NCBI GenBank assembly: GCA_947471745.1
Contig: CANJKZ010000400.1
Coordinates: 434,001 to 498,000, forward strand
Origin: Closterium sp. Naga37s-1
Lineage: Eukaryota; Streptophyta; Zygnematophyceae; Desmidiales; Closteriaceae
DNA: 64,000 nucleotides
Direction: 5' to 3'
The notes beneath the pieces are model-generated. The model saw only the letters and a program-made list of their open reading frames with translations, was not told the DNA's origin and did not search any database. This document shows, piece by piece, positions 19,400 to 30,237 of this stretch (the stretch's first letter is position 1; every line of letters begins with the position of its first letter). The position numbers were made by a program, and so were the translations under genes.

Positions 19400-21150
19400 G
19401 AGTATGGTACCGTCGCGAAAGAAACAGCGGGAAGCACATGAGTCAAGCATGAAGGTGTGCAAGGCCTCAGCAGGCGCAGTATCAGGGAGAGCAGACTTAG
19501 TAGCACCTAGAGCAGCAGCCTCTATACCTGGGTCGGGCGGCATGGGGCGAACACTACCCCCAGACGCCCCATGCTGAGCAAACCACTCACGAAGTTGCTA
19601 GGGCGTAGGGGTCTTGCCCGGACGCTGCTGCTGCTGCCTCTGGCCACTGCTAGAACCTCCCCTCTGAATAGCTCCACCCCGACCGCCACTATCAACGTGA
19701 GTTGTTGTTGGCCCCGTCCTCGTTTGGGCGGAGCCGATCTCGGGGTCCAGTGTGAGGAGTGCAGCCGACCTGCAACAGTGGGCGAGCTGGTCGACGTGCC
19801 TGGTCGACCTGCACAAGGGCCGCTGTAAGGGCGCCGAATTTGGGAGGGCACCAACTTCGGCTGGTCGACTTGGGAGGTCGACTAGTGGAGGGCGTCGACT
19901 TGGGTGACGCCGACCAGGGAAAGCCGAATGGGTGTGGTCGGCTGACAGGTGTACTGGGCGACCTGGAGTTGGTCAACTAGGTGGATTGTCGACCTGGAGT
20001 TGGTCGACCAGGGGAGTGGTCGACCTGGTGTGGTCGACATGAGGTGGTCGTCAACCTGGGCGGTCGACGGGACTGGGATGACATACCTGGTCGACATGGT
20101 TGCCTGGTCGACCAGGTTACCCGGACGACGAGGTCTGCGAGGTTCGCGACCGTCGCCTAGGTAGATCGGCAAAGTCGACTTGCGGTTCGGTGGCACATGG
20201 TCAATAGGACTCGTCAGGTGCAACTGTCGACATATGGTCGACTTGGCACATGCGCAATGTGCATGGCGGTGCATGTCGTCACCGTCACTTTGCACCTGCG
20301 AAGTAGGTGCACGCACATGAGCACGTGTGGTGTCCTGTGGTGGCCTGTTGTTGGTGTGCTGGCACGCCAACCTTGAAGGTCGACTGAGGATGCCCGAGGA
20401 CGCCATAGGTCGACCAGCTGGCAAGTCGCCTTCGTGTTGAGCTGGTGGTTGACTTGTATGCTAGGCTTCTGATACAAGTCTACCTTGCCAATCTAGTTGC
20501 TACCCATGCTGTTCTCAATTTCTGATAGTGAAAACTCTTGCGGTTTTGCCCCGTAAATGCACAAAGTGCTAGAGAACGACTAAGTGAACGAACGCAGAGA
20601 TCCCTCCTACCCCGTGCCTAGCCCGTAGTCTAGCTAGGTTGATAGAGTTATCTCCGCAGCCACCACTGCCGCCGCCACCACTCCCACTGCCGCCACCACC
20701 ACCATCACCACTCCCACCGCTGCCACCACCGCTGCCACCGAACCCCCCACTCCCGCCACCACTCCCACCGCCACCTCCGCCACCTCCACCGCCTCCACCA
20801 CCTCCACCACCACCACCCCCGCTGCCACCTCCACCACTCTTGCCTCCCTTGCCCCTACCGGTGCGCCGTTTCCCACTAGGAGCAAAACCAGCCCTGACGT
20901 CCTCAGTACCAAGGATGTCAACAGCAGCAGCAGCAGAAGCGTAGGAGAGGGCAAGGGGGGAGGGGGAACACCCCTCAAAGAAGGGTGTGCGAGGAATGCC
21001 ACGAGCAGCACCTACAGTGACTATGCTAGTCTCAGCTGCAAGGAGGTGCTTCTCGAGCAGGTCGACAGTGAGGTCAGTAGGGTCAAGCGCGAGAAAGTGG
21101 TCCCTGACTGCGCGAAGAGAGTCAGGGAGGCGGGTGGTCACCTCCACGAA
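19400..21150 (-). pseudogene. Element M, copia gag/protease fragment
   Basis: At 20646-21150 the minus strand encodes Gag (TTRLPDSLRAVRDHFLALDP, LLEKHLLAAE, TPFFEGCSPSPLA) followed by a long Gly/Ser-rich tail. At 19400-19688 it resumes with the QQQQRPGKTPTP tail and continues into protease (FFRDGT). The two parts are separated by the candidate transposon at 19689-20645. The left end is fused to the truncated LTR of element A, and the right end stops near 21150. It belongs to the same family as B, C and L. Confidence 0.85.
19689..20645. mobile_element. Candidate non-autonomous DNA transposon rich in GTCGAC
   Basis: It interrupts the Gag Gly-rich region of element M. Its ends are inverted, CTATCAAC at 19689-19696 and GTTGATAG at 20638-20645. 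The interior holds 17 GTCGAC hexamers, many as TGGTCGACCTGG-like units, resembling the dense subterminal motifs that transposases bind. No convincing target duplication was found, and the short inverted ends could be chance. No coding sequence is recognised. Confidence 0.5.
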
Positions 21151-21972
21151 CGCCGTCGCCGCTGTTTTGTTTATCGGCGGCCACGTCATCGTCGGCGCCC
21201 ATAGCCGACTCGTCCCACGTGCAGGCTTCAGGCTGTCCCCACCGTGGTGCAGGCGGCGGAGCCTGGATGAACACATCGGGGGCCTTGGGTGTGTCCGCTT
21301 CTGACAGCCACTCGTCGAAAGTGGCTGGTAAATACAGCTGGAGCACGGGCCATTGGTGAGCACCGGTACCGATACCGATATCAGCCAGATTTGGAGGAGC
21401 GGGAGGAGCGGGAGGAGCAGGAGGTGCAGGAGGAGCAGGAGGAGTAGGGGGTGCAAGGAGTTCAGGTTTGCACTGGAGGCGCTGGTGGCTCATGGGTATT
21501 CCACCCGTCGTCGGTAAGTCGCCACGGGCGAGCTGGTTTTTTCTTGAAGAGGAAGTGCGTCCCGCAGTATTCCGCCATGGCTTTGCCAGCCAGGCGGCCT
21601 AGACTGGAATCTGAATGAAAAAAAATGAGAAAGAGGGTGCACAAATGGGCAACGAAGGGGACCCCGTAGGGTTGGCGACTCGGGGTCATCGTCAATGGCA
21701 GACGGGAAACCCCCGCCTACCCCCATAGAGGAACCTGCGTGGCAGCATAAACGCTGCGCTGGTAGGGAATCTTCCCCAACCTTCGAGAGGATTCGGAAGA
21801 AATGCACATGCCATGCAGCGCATGCGGCTGTGATTGGGCGGCACGGCAACATCCTCATCACTGCTATCACGTTCGATGGTTCTAGACAAAACTGTGCGGT
21901 GGGAAACCGAACCGCTGCTGTTTTTGCTTGAAAACCATGCACGATCCCACGTGTTGCATGGTCGGTTCAATT
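21151..21972 (-). other. Unrecognised segment with possible minus-strand coding remnant
   Basis: Between the gag fragment and the MITE remnant the minus strand has open stretches. One at 21462-21695 includes LGRLAGKAMAEYCGTHFLF and RPWRLTDDGWNTHEPPAPP; the other at 21150-21493 includes (APPAPP) repeats and FDEWLSEADTPKAPDVF. The two lie in different frames and I do not recognise a family. They may be exons or remnants of a host or transposon gene. Confidence 0.3.
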
Positions 21973-22110
21973 TGGTATGTATAAAAGCGAATTTTTTATC
22001 CTATTACAAGTGCATGCGCTTATAAAAATGACTGAATTAGAAGCACACCCCCTTAAAAAACACTGTTTTATTATAAGCGCACCTGCGCTTCTATCCGGGG
22101 TAATACGGTA
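21973..22110. mobile_element. Truncated relative of the 13229-13738 MITE
   Basis: The right end GCGCTTCTATCCGGGGTAAT and then ACGGTA at 22087-22110 matches the terminal repeat of the MITE, and the AAAAAACACTGTTTTATTATA and GCGCTTATAA blocks match its interior. The left terminal repeat was not found. It abuts the 5' LTR of element D. Confidence 0.7.
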
Positions 22111-22520
22111 ATATGTTTCTAGGTTGTGTAGGGGTTATCCCTAGAGGTTACAACAATTTGTTAGAATCAGGAACGGAAAAATGAATGAACTATAAAGCAG
22201 GTGGGTACAAGTAGCAAACCTAGAAGTGTTGTACCCTATAAGAACTACCCCACTACAGCCTAAACAGACTATAGTATATATATGTTTGACACACCCCCAT
22301 AAGCAAAGTGGGGGAGAACAAGAGGTCACAAGACCAGTCAAGAAAGGCAAAGCAAGCTCAGGGTGGATCACAAAGTCACCACGCAGTCTGAGCACAAGCA
22401 AATGGCCACAAGGCCAGTTCACATGCAGAGTTATATAAAGGAGAGCAAACAATACAGTGAATACAACCTAGCAAGTGTAAGCATGCAGGTATATGTATAA
22501 AGAGTACAGTACAAGCAGAG

Positions 22521-25500
22521 TCAAGAAGTAAGCAGGTGAGGCACAGTAGGTACAAGACCTAACACAGTACAGAAACACTGATGATCACAAGGCTGAAGTG
22601 CCTTGGTGAAAACATCAGCAGTGTTGGCCTGAGAGGCCACGTAAGCAAGGCAAAGCTGGCCACGCTGCTGCAACTCTCGAGCAAGGAAGTAGCGCAGAGC
22701 AATGTGCTTCGTTCTGTGCTCCAGTCTGTGCTCCTGACACAAGGCAAGCATGGCCTTGTTGTTGACATACAGAATTGGAGGAGAACGAGGCGCCTCTCCC
22801 AGGTCGGTCAGCAGGTAGGTGAGCCAGCGTAGCTCCTGTGCAGCCATGGCCCCAGCGTAGATCTCAGCCTCACAACTGGAGCTGAGAACAGAAGAAGAGC
22901 GGGTAGACCGCCAAGAGACAGAACCGGAGCCAAGACTGAAGGTGTAACCCTGTGACGACCGCTGCGTAGCCAAGTCGTCAACCCAGGAGGCGTCAGCGTG
23001 ACCAGTGAGGACAACTCGAGCCCGTCCTCCACGCACGAGCCCCATGCCCGATGTACTGCACAAGTAGCGCAACACCCTCTTCGCAGCATCCCAGTGCACC
23101 TTTCGGTGCCTGCCGGGAGCCACGTAGTTGTTGTGTGATGCAATCATATGCTTTCACGTCTGTCTGCCTCCCATCATGTGTTCGTGCGTTGCATGCGTGG
23201 TGTGAGCGTATGCAAGAATTTGTGTTTTGTGCGGTTTGGTTTTTCTGAGTGTATGTGTGAATGTTATTTGGCTTGAGCAGATATCTGAAGTGACTCCTCT
23301 GCTCAAGAGCTTTCCGACGAACCAAGTATCGCTTCAATCGGAGCACGAACAAGAAAGTTACGAACGTTGGAAGTTCATATGCTTTTGATATTTGGTTGTG
23401 GTGACTATGGGAAGTTGTGGTGTTGACTCCATAAGGAGTACAGACTCTTGGGGGTTGGGAAATTTGTCAACATCACTGTAGATGCTGCCAAGTGGTTGGG
23501 AGGTGCCAAACCAGGTTGGCAAGTGTGGCCAAGTTGGGTGAGGTGGATGGCATGAGTTGGGAAAGTGACAAATGTCAAAGTTGGGGTGCCTATAGAGCGG
23601 GGAATTGTGTGGTATGGGGTGTCCTTGGTTGGGGACTCCCTTGGGACCTTCCCTCTCGTCCTAATCATCCCCTCCTACCTGGTTCTATTGCTACTCTAAC
23701 TTTCTTGTGTGAACTTGTGAGATAATTGTTATTGAGTTACGTTTTCTATGGCAGCATACCCCCTAGTGCGCCGAAGTTCATAACTCGAGTTATACTCCAT
23801 ATTTTGATACTATTCAAATTGGGAAAGATAGCCACGGTCAAGGGCTACAACATAATCGAGTTTGAAAGAATTCTAACAGTGGACCTTTCGTCGACGACGT
23901 TTCTTGTGACGACGAATTTTCTGTCCAGAATTGTAGTTGACGATTTTGAGATATTTCAGCCCCTAATCTTCATAGACTCCGTCCTTAGTCTCTAACAGTA
24001 GTGAGCCAGAAGGCTGAGAGGGTATGCGAGGTCAGGTCGTGTGCAAGTCATCAGGTACATGAGGCAGCCCACAAGCTCTGGATATGGGCCACTCGGCTCT
24101 ACGGACTCGTCCGAATGTGGAGCTGAGAGCGAGTGACCGGTAGGCAGAGGAGTGGACTGTGGCGAGGAGTACGTGAAGCCGAAGCGCTGAAGGACGTGCT
24201 CCACCATGTGTGACTGAGTCAAGGTAATGGTGCGCTGTGCTCTGTCCCGGGTGATCCGCAAGCCAAGATTGCTTGTCAGCTCACCCAAGTCTGTGCACGT
24301 GTGTCTCTTCTGCAGCTCGGACTTCACGTGGGCGAGTGCCTCAGTGTCAGCAGTAACAAAGACGAGGTCGTCTACGTACACGAGAACGTAGAACGGCGGC
24401 AGAGTGGTGTCAGTGCGTAAAAACAGAGAAGGGTCAGCAGTGGAAAGAGCAAAACCAAGAGCAGCAAGAGTCGTCCTCAGTGTGTCGTGCCACTCACGGG
24501 GTGCCTGGCGGAGACCGTAGACTGGCCGCTGGAGGCTCCACTGGGTACCAGCAGGAAACGACCCAGTGAAGCCAGGTGGGCGGCGCAGCCAGATCTCCTC
24601 GTGCAGGCTGCCCTGTAGGAAGGCTGTGCTGAAGTCAAGCGAGTGGAGCTCGTAGTCACGCTGAGCGGCAACGTGCAGCAATACCCGAAGAGTGGTCATC
24701 TTCGGGGTAGGGGAGAAGGTCTGAAAGAAGTCAACTCCCTCTCGCTGACTGAAGCCACGTGCAACGTAACGCGCCTTGAAGGCAGGCGGAGAACCCGGCG
24801 GCCGCTTCACCCTGAAGATCCACATGCCACTGACGATGTTCGCCCCAGGTGGGGGAACCTCGTCTACGTAGGTGCCTGTGGACTTCCAGGAAGCCATCTC
24901 TGCGTCCATGGCTGCCTGCCACTGAGAGGAGTAGGGACCCTCTATCGCCTCTGCGTAAGAGCGCGGGGTCGGGATGTCTAGTGCATCCGGGTCTCCCTCA
25001 GGGGCAAGCAACATGGACACGAGATGAGGTGAAGCAGCGGCAAAACACTCAAGGTCCTCCTGTCTGTCCTCAAGGACGTCCGTGCCAAGAGCACACTCAC
25101 CCCCGACGGACGGAGGACAGACACACGCAGACGCAGACTCAACAACAAGACTAGTGGCGTAGTCAAGGCGACAGGCTGCAGCAAAGTCAACAAGCTCAGC
25201 AACAAGAGCAGACGCAGCAGTGGACTCAAACAAAGGGTCAGTGACAGCAGTGGCTAGAAAGTGTGTGACAGCTGGACGAGCAGCACGAAGGGAGTCAGAC
25301 CCAGGGTCTAAACTGTCAGGAAGAGAGGACGCAGGAGGAGACGACAAAGGGACACGCTGTGGAGCAGTGGAAGGACGTAGAGTCATAGAGTGAGTGCAAG
25401 GGACAAGAGGAGGACGCAGACGCGAAACACGACCAGCGCGAACAGTACGAACAGGCGACGCAGAACGAGACTCAAGTGACACTGGACGCGACTCAGGCTC

Positions 25501-28500
25501 ACGACGCTCTGTAAGACCTCTAGTCAGTCCAGAGTAAGGAGAAGGACCAGGCAGTGGAGAGGCCGGCTGTAACTGTGACTGTGACTGGACAGGCGGTGAA
25601 CTCAGTAAAGGAGGAGTAGGACTAGGAGAAGGTGGGGGACCAAGAACCTGCTGAAGGAGCAGAACGTAGTACGGCCGCGGCCGTGCAGCGCCCCCAGAAA
25701 CAGCAAAGACAGCACTAGTACCCTCAGCTCCAGGGTCTCCAGCAAGAACTCCCGCAGCACCAACGGCTCCAGTACCCGCAGCTCCAACGCCTGCAGAACC
25801 ACCAGCCCCAGCAGCTCCAGTACCTCTAGTACGAGCACCTCCAGTAGCACCAGCAGTACCTCCAGCAGCTCCAGTACCAGCAGCACCTGCAGCAGCTCCA
25901 GCAGCACCTCCAGTAGCTCCAGCAGCTCTAGCACCAGCAGCACCTCTAGCAGCTCCAGTAGCACGACGACAGTGCCGAGTGTACCACTCACGAAGCCGCT
26001 GCAGAGAGAGGGGTTCCCGCCGCAACGGGACACCTGGAGAACCTCCAGACTCAGCACGTGTAGGCTCAGCACCCCCAGACGCAGTACCCCCAGGCTCAGC
26101 ACCTCCAGACTCCACACGCTCAGGCTCAGCACCCCCAAGCCCCGCACCCCCAGTTCCCGCACCCGTAGGCTCAGCACCCCTAGAAGCACCTGCGTTGACA
26201 GCTACCTCGACCGGCTCGGCAGGGTCTACCTGAGACACACCTGAGGGGGCAGGACCCTGAGGGGGGAGGGGGTCTACCGGAGGAGTACCTGGTGCTAGGA
26301 AGAGTGGCGGGGGGGGGGAGAGAGGCAGTGCGGTAGGGAAAAAGACGGTAGTAAGACACCGACTCATCAAACGTGACGTCCTGAGAGGACAGAACACGAC
26401 GCGAGGTGGGGTGGTAGAACTGCCACCCGGGTGCGTCAGGGGGGAAGCCAAGGAAGATGCAGGGAACGACACGGGAGGACAGCTTGTCCGCTGAAGTATC
26501 GCGGACAAAAGCTCGAGATCCCCAAACACGGAACGCGGACGCATCGCCAACCTTCCCCGTCCACCTCAGAGTAGATGTGGTCTCCGGCAAGGAGACACGA
26601 GGCTGAAGGTTGATCTGATGCGCAGCGTACTGAACCGCGAACGGCCACAGAAAATGGGGAGCAGCCGCATGGATCATGGACGTACGAGCGACTTCCATGA
26701 CCATGCCAATGCGGCGCTCAGCAATCCCATTTTGCTGTGGGGAGGCCGGAAGCGTGAACGTCTGGCGGATGCCCTCCGCACGACAGAAGGCCCTCAGGAG
26801 GTCGGAGGAAAACTCACCACCTCTGTCCGAGTGCAGACGCAGAACAGGAAGGTCCGAGCCGAAACGCTCGCTGAGCTGGCGACGAGCACCGCGGATCCAG
26901 TCGATCAACACCTCAGTGACCTCACCCTTGCTGCGCAAGGGGAAGACTGTGGTGTAACGCGAGTAGTCGTCAACGACCAGCAGGAAGTAACGCTCGTGAC
27001 CCTGTCCACGGACGCGGGCTGGGCCCCACACGTCCATGTGAAGAGTCTGCAGAGGAGCCTCTGTCGGAGGGAACGTGGAGGAGTGAGGAGCGGCGCGCTG
27101 CCGGCCCTCGGCACAAGGAACACAGGTAGGGGCAGGCCCCGGAGGAAGGGGAGGGAGGGACCGGGGTAGACCCGAGACAAGGGTACGGGAGGCCATACCT
27201 CGAAGACGAGGCAGGGAGGGGTGACCAAGGCGGTGGTGCCAAAGGAGGGTCTCGTGCGACAGAGGACGACAGGAGCAGGGGGGAGACGCAGGACTAGACC
27301 TGGACGCGGCAGCAAACACCTGACTAGACGCAGCTACCTGACTAGACGCAGAGACCGGAGGAGACGCAGTGGTCAGTGTGTACAGACTCGACCCTGGCCG
27401 ACGGGTGAACGTCGCCAGGTGGCGGCCCGTCCGAGAGCAAGTGCAGTGGGTCACACGCTGACCTCCAGGGGCGAACTGGTCAACCCACGCGTCCTGGAGG
27501 TCAGCTCCACTCACCAGGTTCGTAGAGAACGAGGGAAGGTGGAGTCCCGGCAGCAAGCCCGACGGGGCCGCAGGACACGGTAGAACCGTGGAAGAGTGCG
27601 CAAGGACTGGGCCCCCAGAGGGGTCAGCCAGGGAGACTGCGACAGGCCGACTGAGCGGCGTGAGTGTGGTGCTGTCTCTAAAGAAGGAGCGCGAGGCACC
27701 AGCGTCAAGTGTGAAAGTGTGCAAGGCCTCAGTAGGTGCAATACCAGAGAGAGCAGACTCACCAGCACCTGGAGCAGCAGACTCACCAGTACCTGGAGCA
27801 GCAGACGCACTAGCACCTAGAGCAGCAGCCTCAATGCTCGGGACAGGGGAACACCCCTCAAAGAAAGGGGTGCGACGGTCACCACGAGAAGCACCTACAG
27901 CTAAGATACTCTTCTCAGCTGCAGCGAGGCGCTCCTCTAGCAGGTCGACAGTGAGCTCGGTGGGGCAAAGGGAGAGAAAGTGGTCCCTGACTGAAGAAAG
28001 GGAGTCAGGGAGGCGGGTGACTAGGTAGTAGAGGGTGATGTACATGGGGGGGGGGGTTCTTGGCACAGAACTCAGTGGGAAGGGCAGCGCAGTAGCGGGC
28101 GTCACTAGTGCGGAGGTGAGCAATGAGGTCAGTGACTGTGGCAAAGGCGGCAAGGTCAGGGAAAAGGTACGGCAACATGAGGCGGCTGAGGGCAGCAGTG
28201 GCAGGGGAGGAGTAGCGTGCAACTACAGCGTTGTACAAAGACTGAGCAGTCTTGTACTAGCCAAAATGCGCGCGCTCAGCAGGCGGCGGGTGACTACAAA
28301 CAGCAAGACGAGCAACAGCGTCACGAGTGGTCCACTGCGAGCGAACCGTACTGTCAGCAGTGGCAGCAGGAGCAGTAGAGACACCGGATGTGTGATCGAA
28401 AAGGGATACCCCATCCCTAGAGTCACACTGAAGAAAGAGCTGCAGGTCGTCAACCCACACGTCAAAGTCAACTGCACGCCCCTCAGCATCAAAGGTGAGA

Positions 28501-28517
28501 ACAGTGGGGCTAGCCAT
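22521..28517 (-). pseudogene. Element B gag-pol, broken
   Basis: Gag starts at 28517 (MASPTVLTFDAEGR). There is an in-frame TAG at 28257-28259 (where relatives have Gln) and a frame change at the 11-G run 28046-28056. Gag loses its Gly-rich tail and zinc region through a deletion joining EGCSPVPS to IEAAALGAS. Protease reads FTLDAGASRSFFRD. The integrase acidic residues are kept (HMDVWGP, HSDRGGEF, GIAERRIG). A 10-G run at 26309-26318 shifts the frame at the start of the integrase-RT linker. The RT part (about 24003-26300) has YVDDLVF. RNase H is split at LLAHY/VAPGRHR by the insert at 23129-23997 and ends at TAG 22521. Confidence 0.9.
23129..23997. mobile_element. 869-bp solo LTR inside element B, target duplication GTAGT
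   Basis: The insert begins TGTTGTGTGATG and ends CTCTAACA and is flanked by GTAGT at 23124-23128 and 23998-24002. Removing it with one GTAGT restores the CACGTAGTGAGCC sequence found in the related block G. It has no coding region or primer site, so it is the remnant of an unequal exchange between two LTRs of a family not otherwise seen in the window. The TG...CA ends and 5-bp duplication are typical of LTR elements. Confidence 0.92.
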
Positions 28518-28559
28518 AGCAGCAGTAGCAGCAGTAGCAGCAGTAGCAGTAGTAGCAGC

Positions 28560-29460
28560 AGTAACAGCCGTGGCAGCAGAAGCAGGGCAAGCAGAAGGGC
28601 AGTGCGGCTCGGCAGTCCGGCGCGGCTCGGCAAAGGCGGCGCGGCTCGGCTGGGCGGCGCGGCTCGGCAGGGCGGCACGGCTCGGTTCCTGGCAGCGCGG
28701 CGCGGCAGTAGGCGGCAGGACAGTGCAGGTGCTTACCGGGGGCGGGTGCAGGGCAGGGCCGCGACAGGGGCAGCTGCAGGGTAGGGGCCGTGACGGGCAG
28801 CGAAGGCAGGGCCGCAACAGTGGGCGGCCGCAGGGTAGGGCTGCAACAGGGGCGGCAGCAGAGCAGGGCCGCGACAGGGGCGGCTGCAGGGCAGGTGCCG
28901 CGACAGCGGCGAAGGCAGGGCCGCGACTGGGGCGGCAGCAGGGCAGGGCCGCGACAGGGGGCGGCTGCAGGGCAGAGGCCGCGACTGGCGGCTAAGGTAG
29001 GGCCGCGACTGGGGCGGCAGCAGGGCAGTGGCCGCGAAAGGGGGGCGGCTGCAGGACAGAGGCCGCGACGGGCGGCGAAGTGCTGGGCAGTGGCCGCGAC
29101 AGGGCGGCTGCTGGGCAGAGGCCGCGATGGGCGACGATCAGGCCGCGACGGGCGGCAAAGGGGCCGCGACGGGCGGCGAACTGGCCGTGACGGGCGGCAA
29201 AGGGGCCGCGACGGGCGGCGAACAGGTTGCGACGGGCGGCAAAGGGGCCGCAACCGGCGGGAAAGGGGGGGGGGGGGGGGTGGGGGGGGGGCGCAACGGG
29301 CGGCAAAGGGGCCGCGACGGGCCAGGACGGGCCGGCAGAGAAGGGGCCGACTAGGGAAGGGCGGACGACTGCGTAGCTAGGGCAGGCGCGAGGTGCGCTT
29401 CGGGCAGGGTAGGAAAAAAAAGTTCGTGGTGGGCCCTAAAAAAACGTTCCCACAAGGGAA
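28560..29460 (-). repeat. GC-rich tandem-repeat leader of element B
   Basis: Between gag and the primer site lie degenerate repeats, on the plus strand GGGCCGCGACGGGCGGCRAA-like in the distal part and GCAGGGCAGNGGCCGCGAC-like nearer gag, with (GGCTCGGCAGGGCGGCGC) units at 28610-28690 and an AGCAGT microsatellite at 28519-28570. No conserved protein is encoded. A run of 14 Gs is interrupted once near 29268-29290. Confidence 0.85.
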
Positions 29461-30237
29461 CCTGCTCAGAATACCATGTTAGAATCAGGAACGGAAAAAT
29501 GAATGAACTAGAAAGCAGGTTGGTACAAGTAGCAAACCTAGAAGTGTTGTACCCTATAAGAACTACCCCACTACAGCCTAAACAGACTATAGTATATACA
29601 TGTTTGACACAATTTTCCTCGACACTCTTGTACCCCCCCTTCTTACCTAATCGAAATCATTCTCACTAGAGTTCTAACATGGTTTCAGAGACTAGGACGT
29701 TCCTAGACCCTAGGACCTAGTTCTTAAAAGGGCCCACTGTTAAATTTCGCTAGCTAGTCCGTTCTGCCCTGCCCTGCCCGTCGCGCTGCCCGCTTGTGAT
29801 TCGCAAATTTGCGAGCTGCCTGCTGCAAGCGCACAGCCTACTGCAAGCGCGCTGCCTAGCTGCACGCGCGCTGCCTGCTTGTGAAAATAACGAACGAGAA
29901 TGAATGAACTAGCAAACAGTTGGGTACAAGTACTAACCCTAATTGGGTTGTACCCCTTGTGGACTACCCCACTACAGCCTACAGAAATGTATAAGCTATA
30001 ATGTTCTGACACACCCCCATAGACAAAGTGGGGGAGAACAAGTGGTCACAAGACCAGTCATGAAAGGCAAGGCAAACTCAGGGTGGATCACAAAGTCACC
30101 ACACAGTCCGAGAACAAGCAAAGGGCCACAAGGCCAGTTCACATGTAGAGTTATATAAAGAGAACAAACAATACAGTGATCATACCCTAGCAAGTGCAAG
30201 CATGCAGGTATATGTATAGATCACAGTACAAGCAGAG

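Larger units (their letters stand above)
22159..29609 (-). mobile_element. Element B, copia, LTRs of 133 bp, target duplication CAATT
   Basis: On the minus strand the 5' LTR is 29477-29609 and the 3' LTR 22159-22291 (TGTCAAAC...TCTAACA in element sense). CAATT flanks both sides (22154-22158 and 29610-29614). The primer site is TGGTATTCTGAGCAGG at 29461-29476, and the polypurine tract TATGGGGGTG adjoins the 3' LTR. Internal order is repeat leader, gag, protease, integrase, reverse transcriptase, RNase H. An 869-bp solo LTR splits RNase H. The element inserted into the 5' LTR of D. Confidence 0.93.

Noticed and set aside
20639-20944. Proline-rich protein on the plus strand
   Set aside because: Antisense of the Gly-rich Gag tail of element M.
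29612-29879. Separate small element between B and C
   Set aside because: It is the remainder of the 5' LTR, primer site and leader of D, separated from its other parts by insertions B and C.
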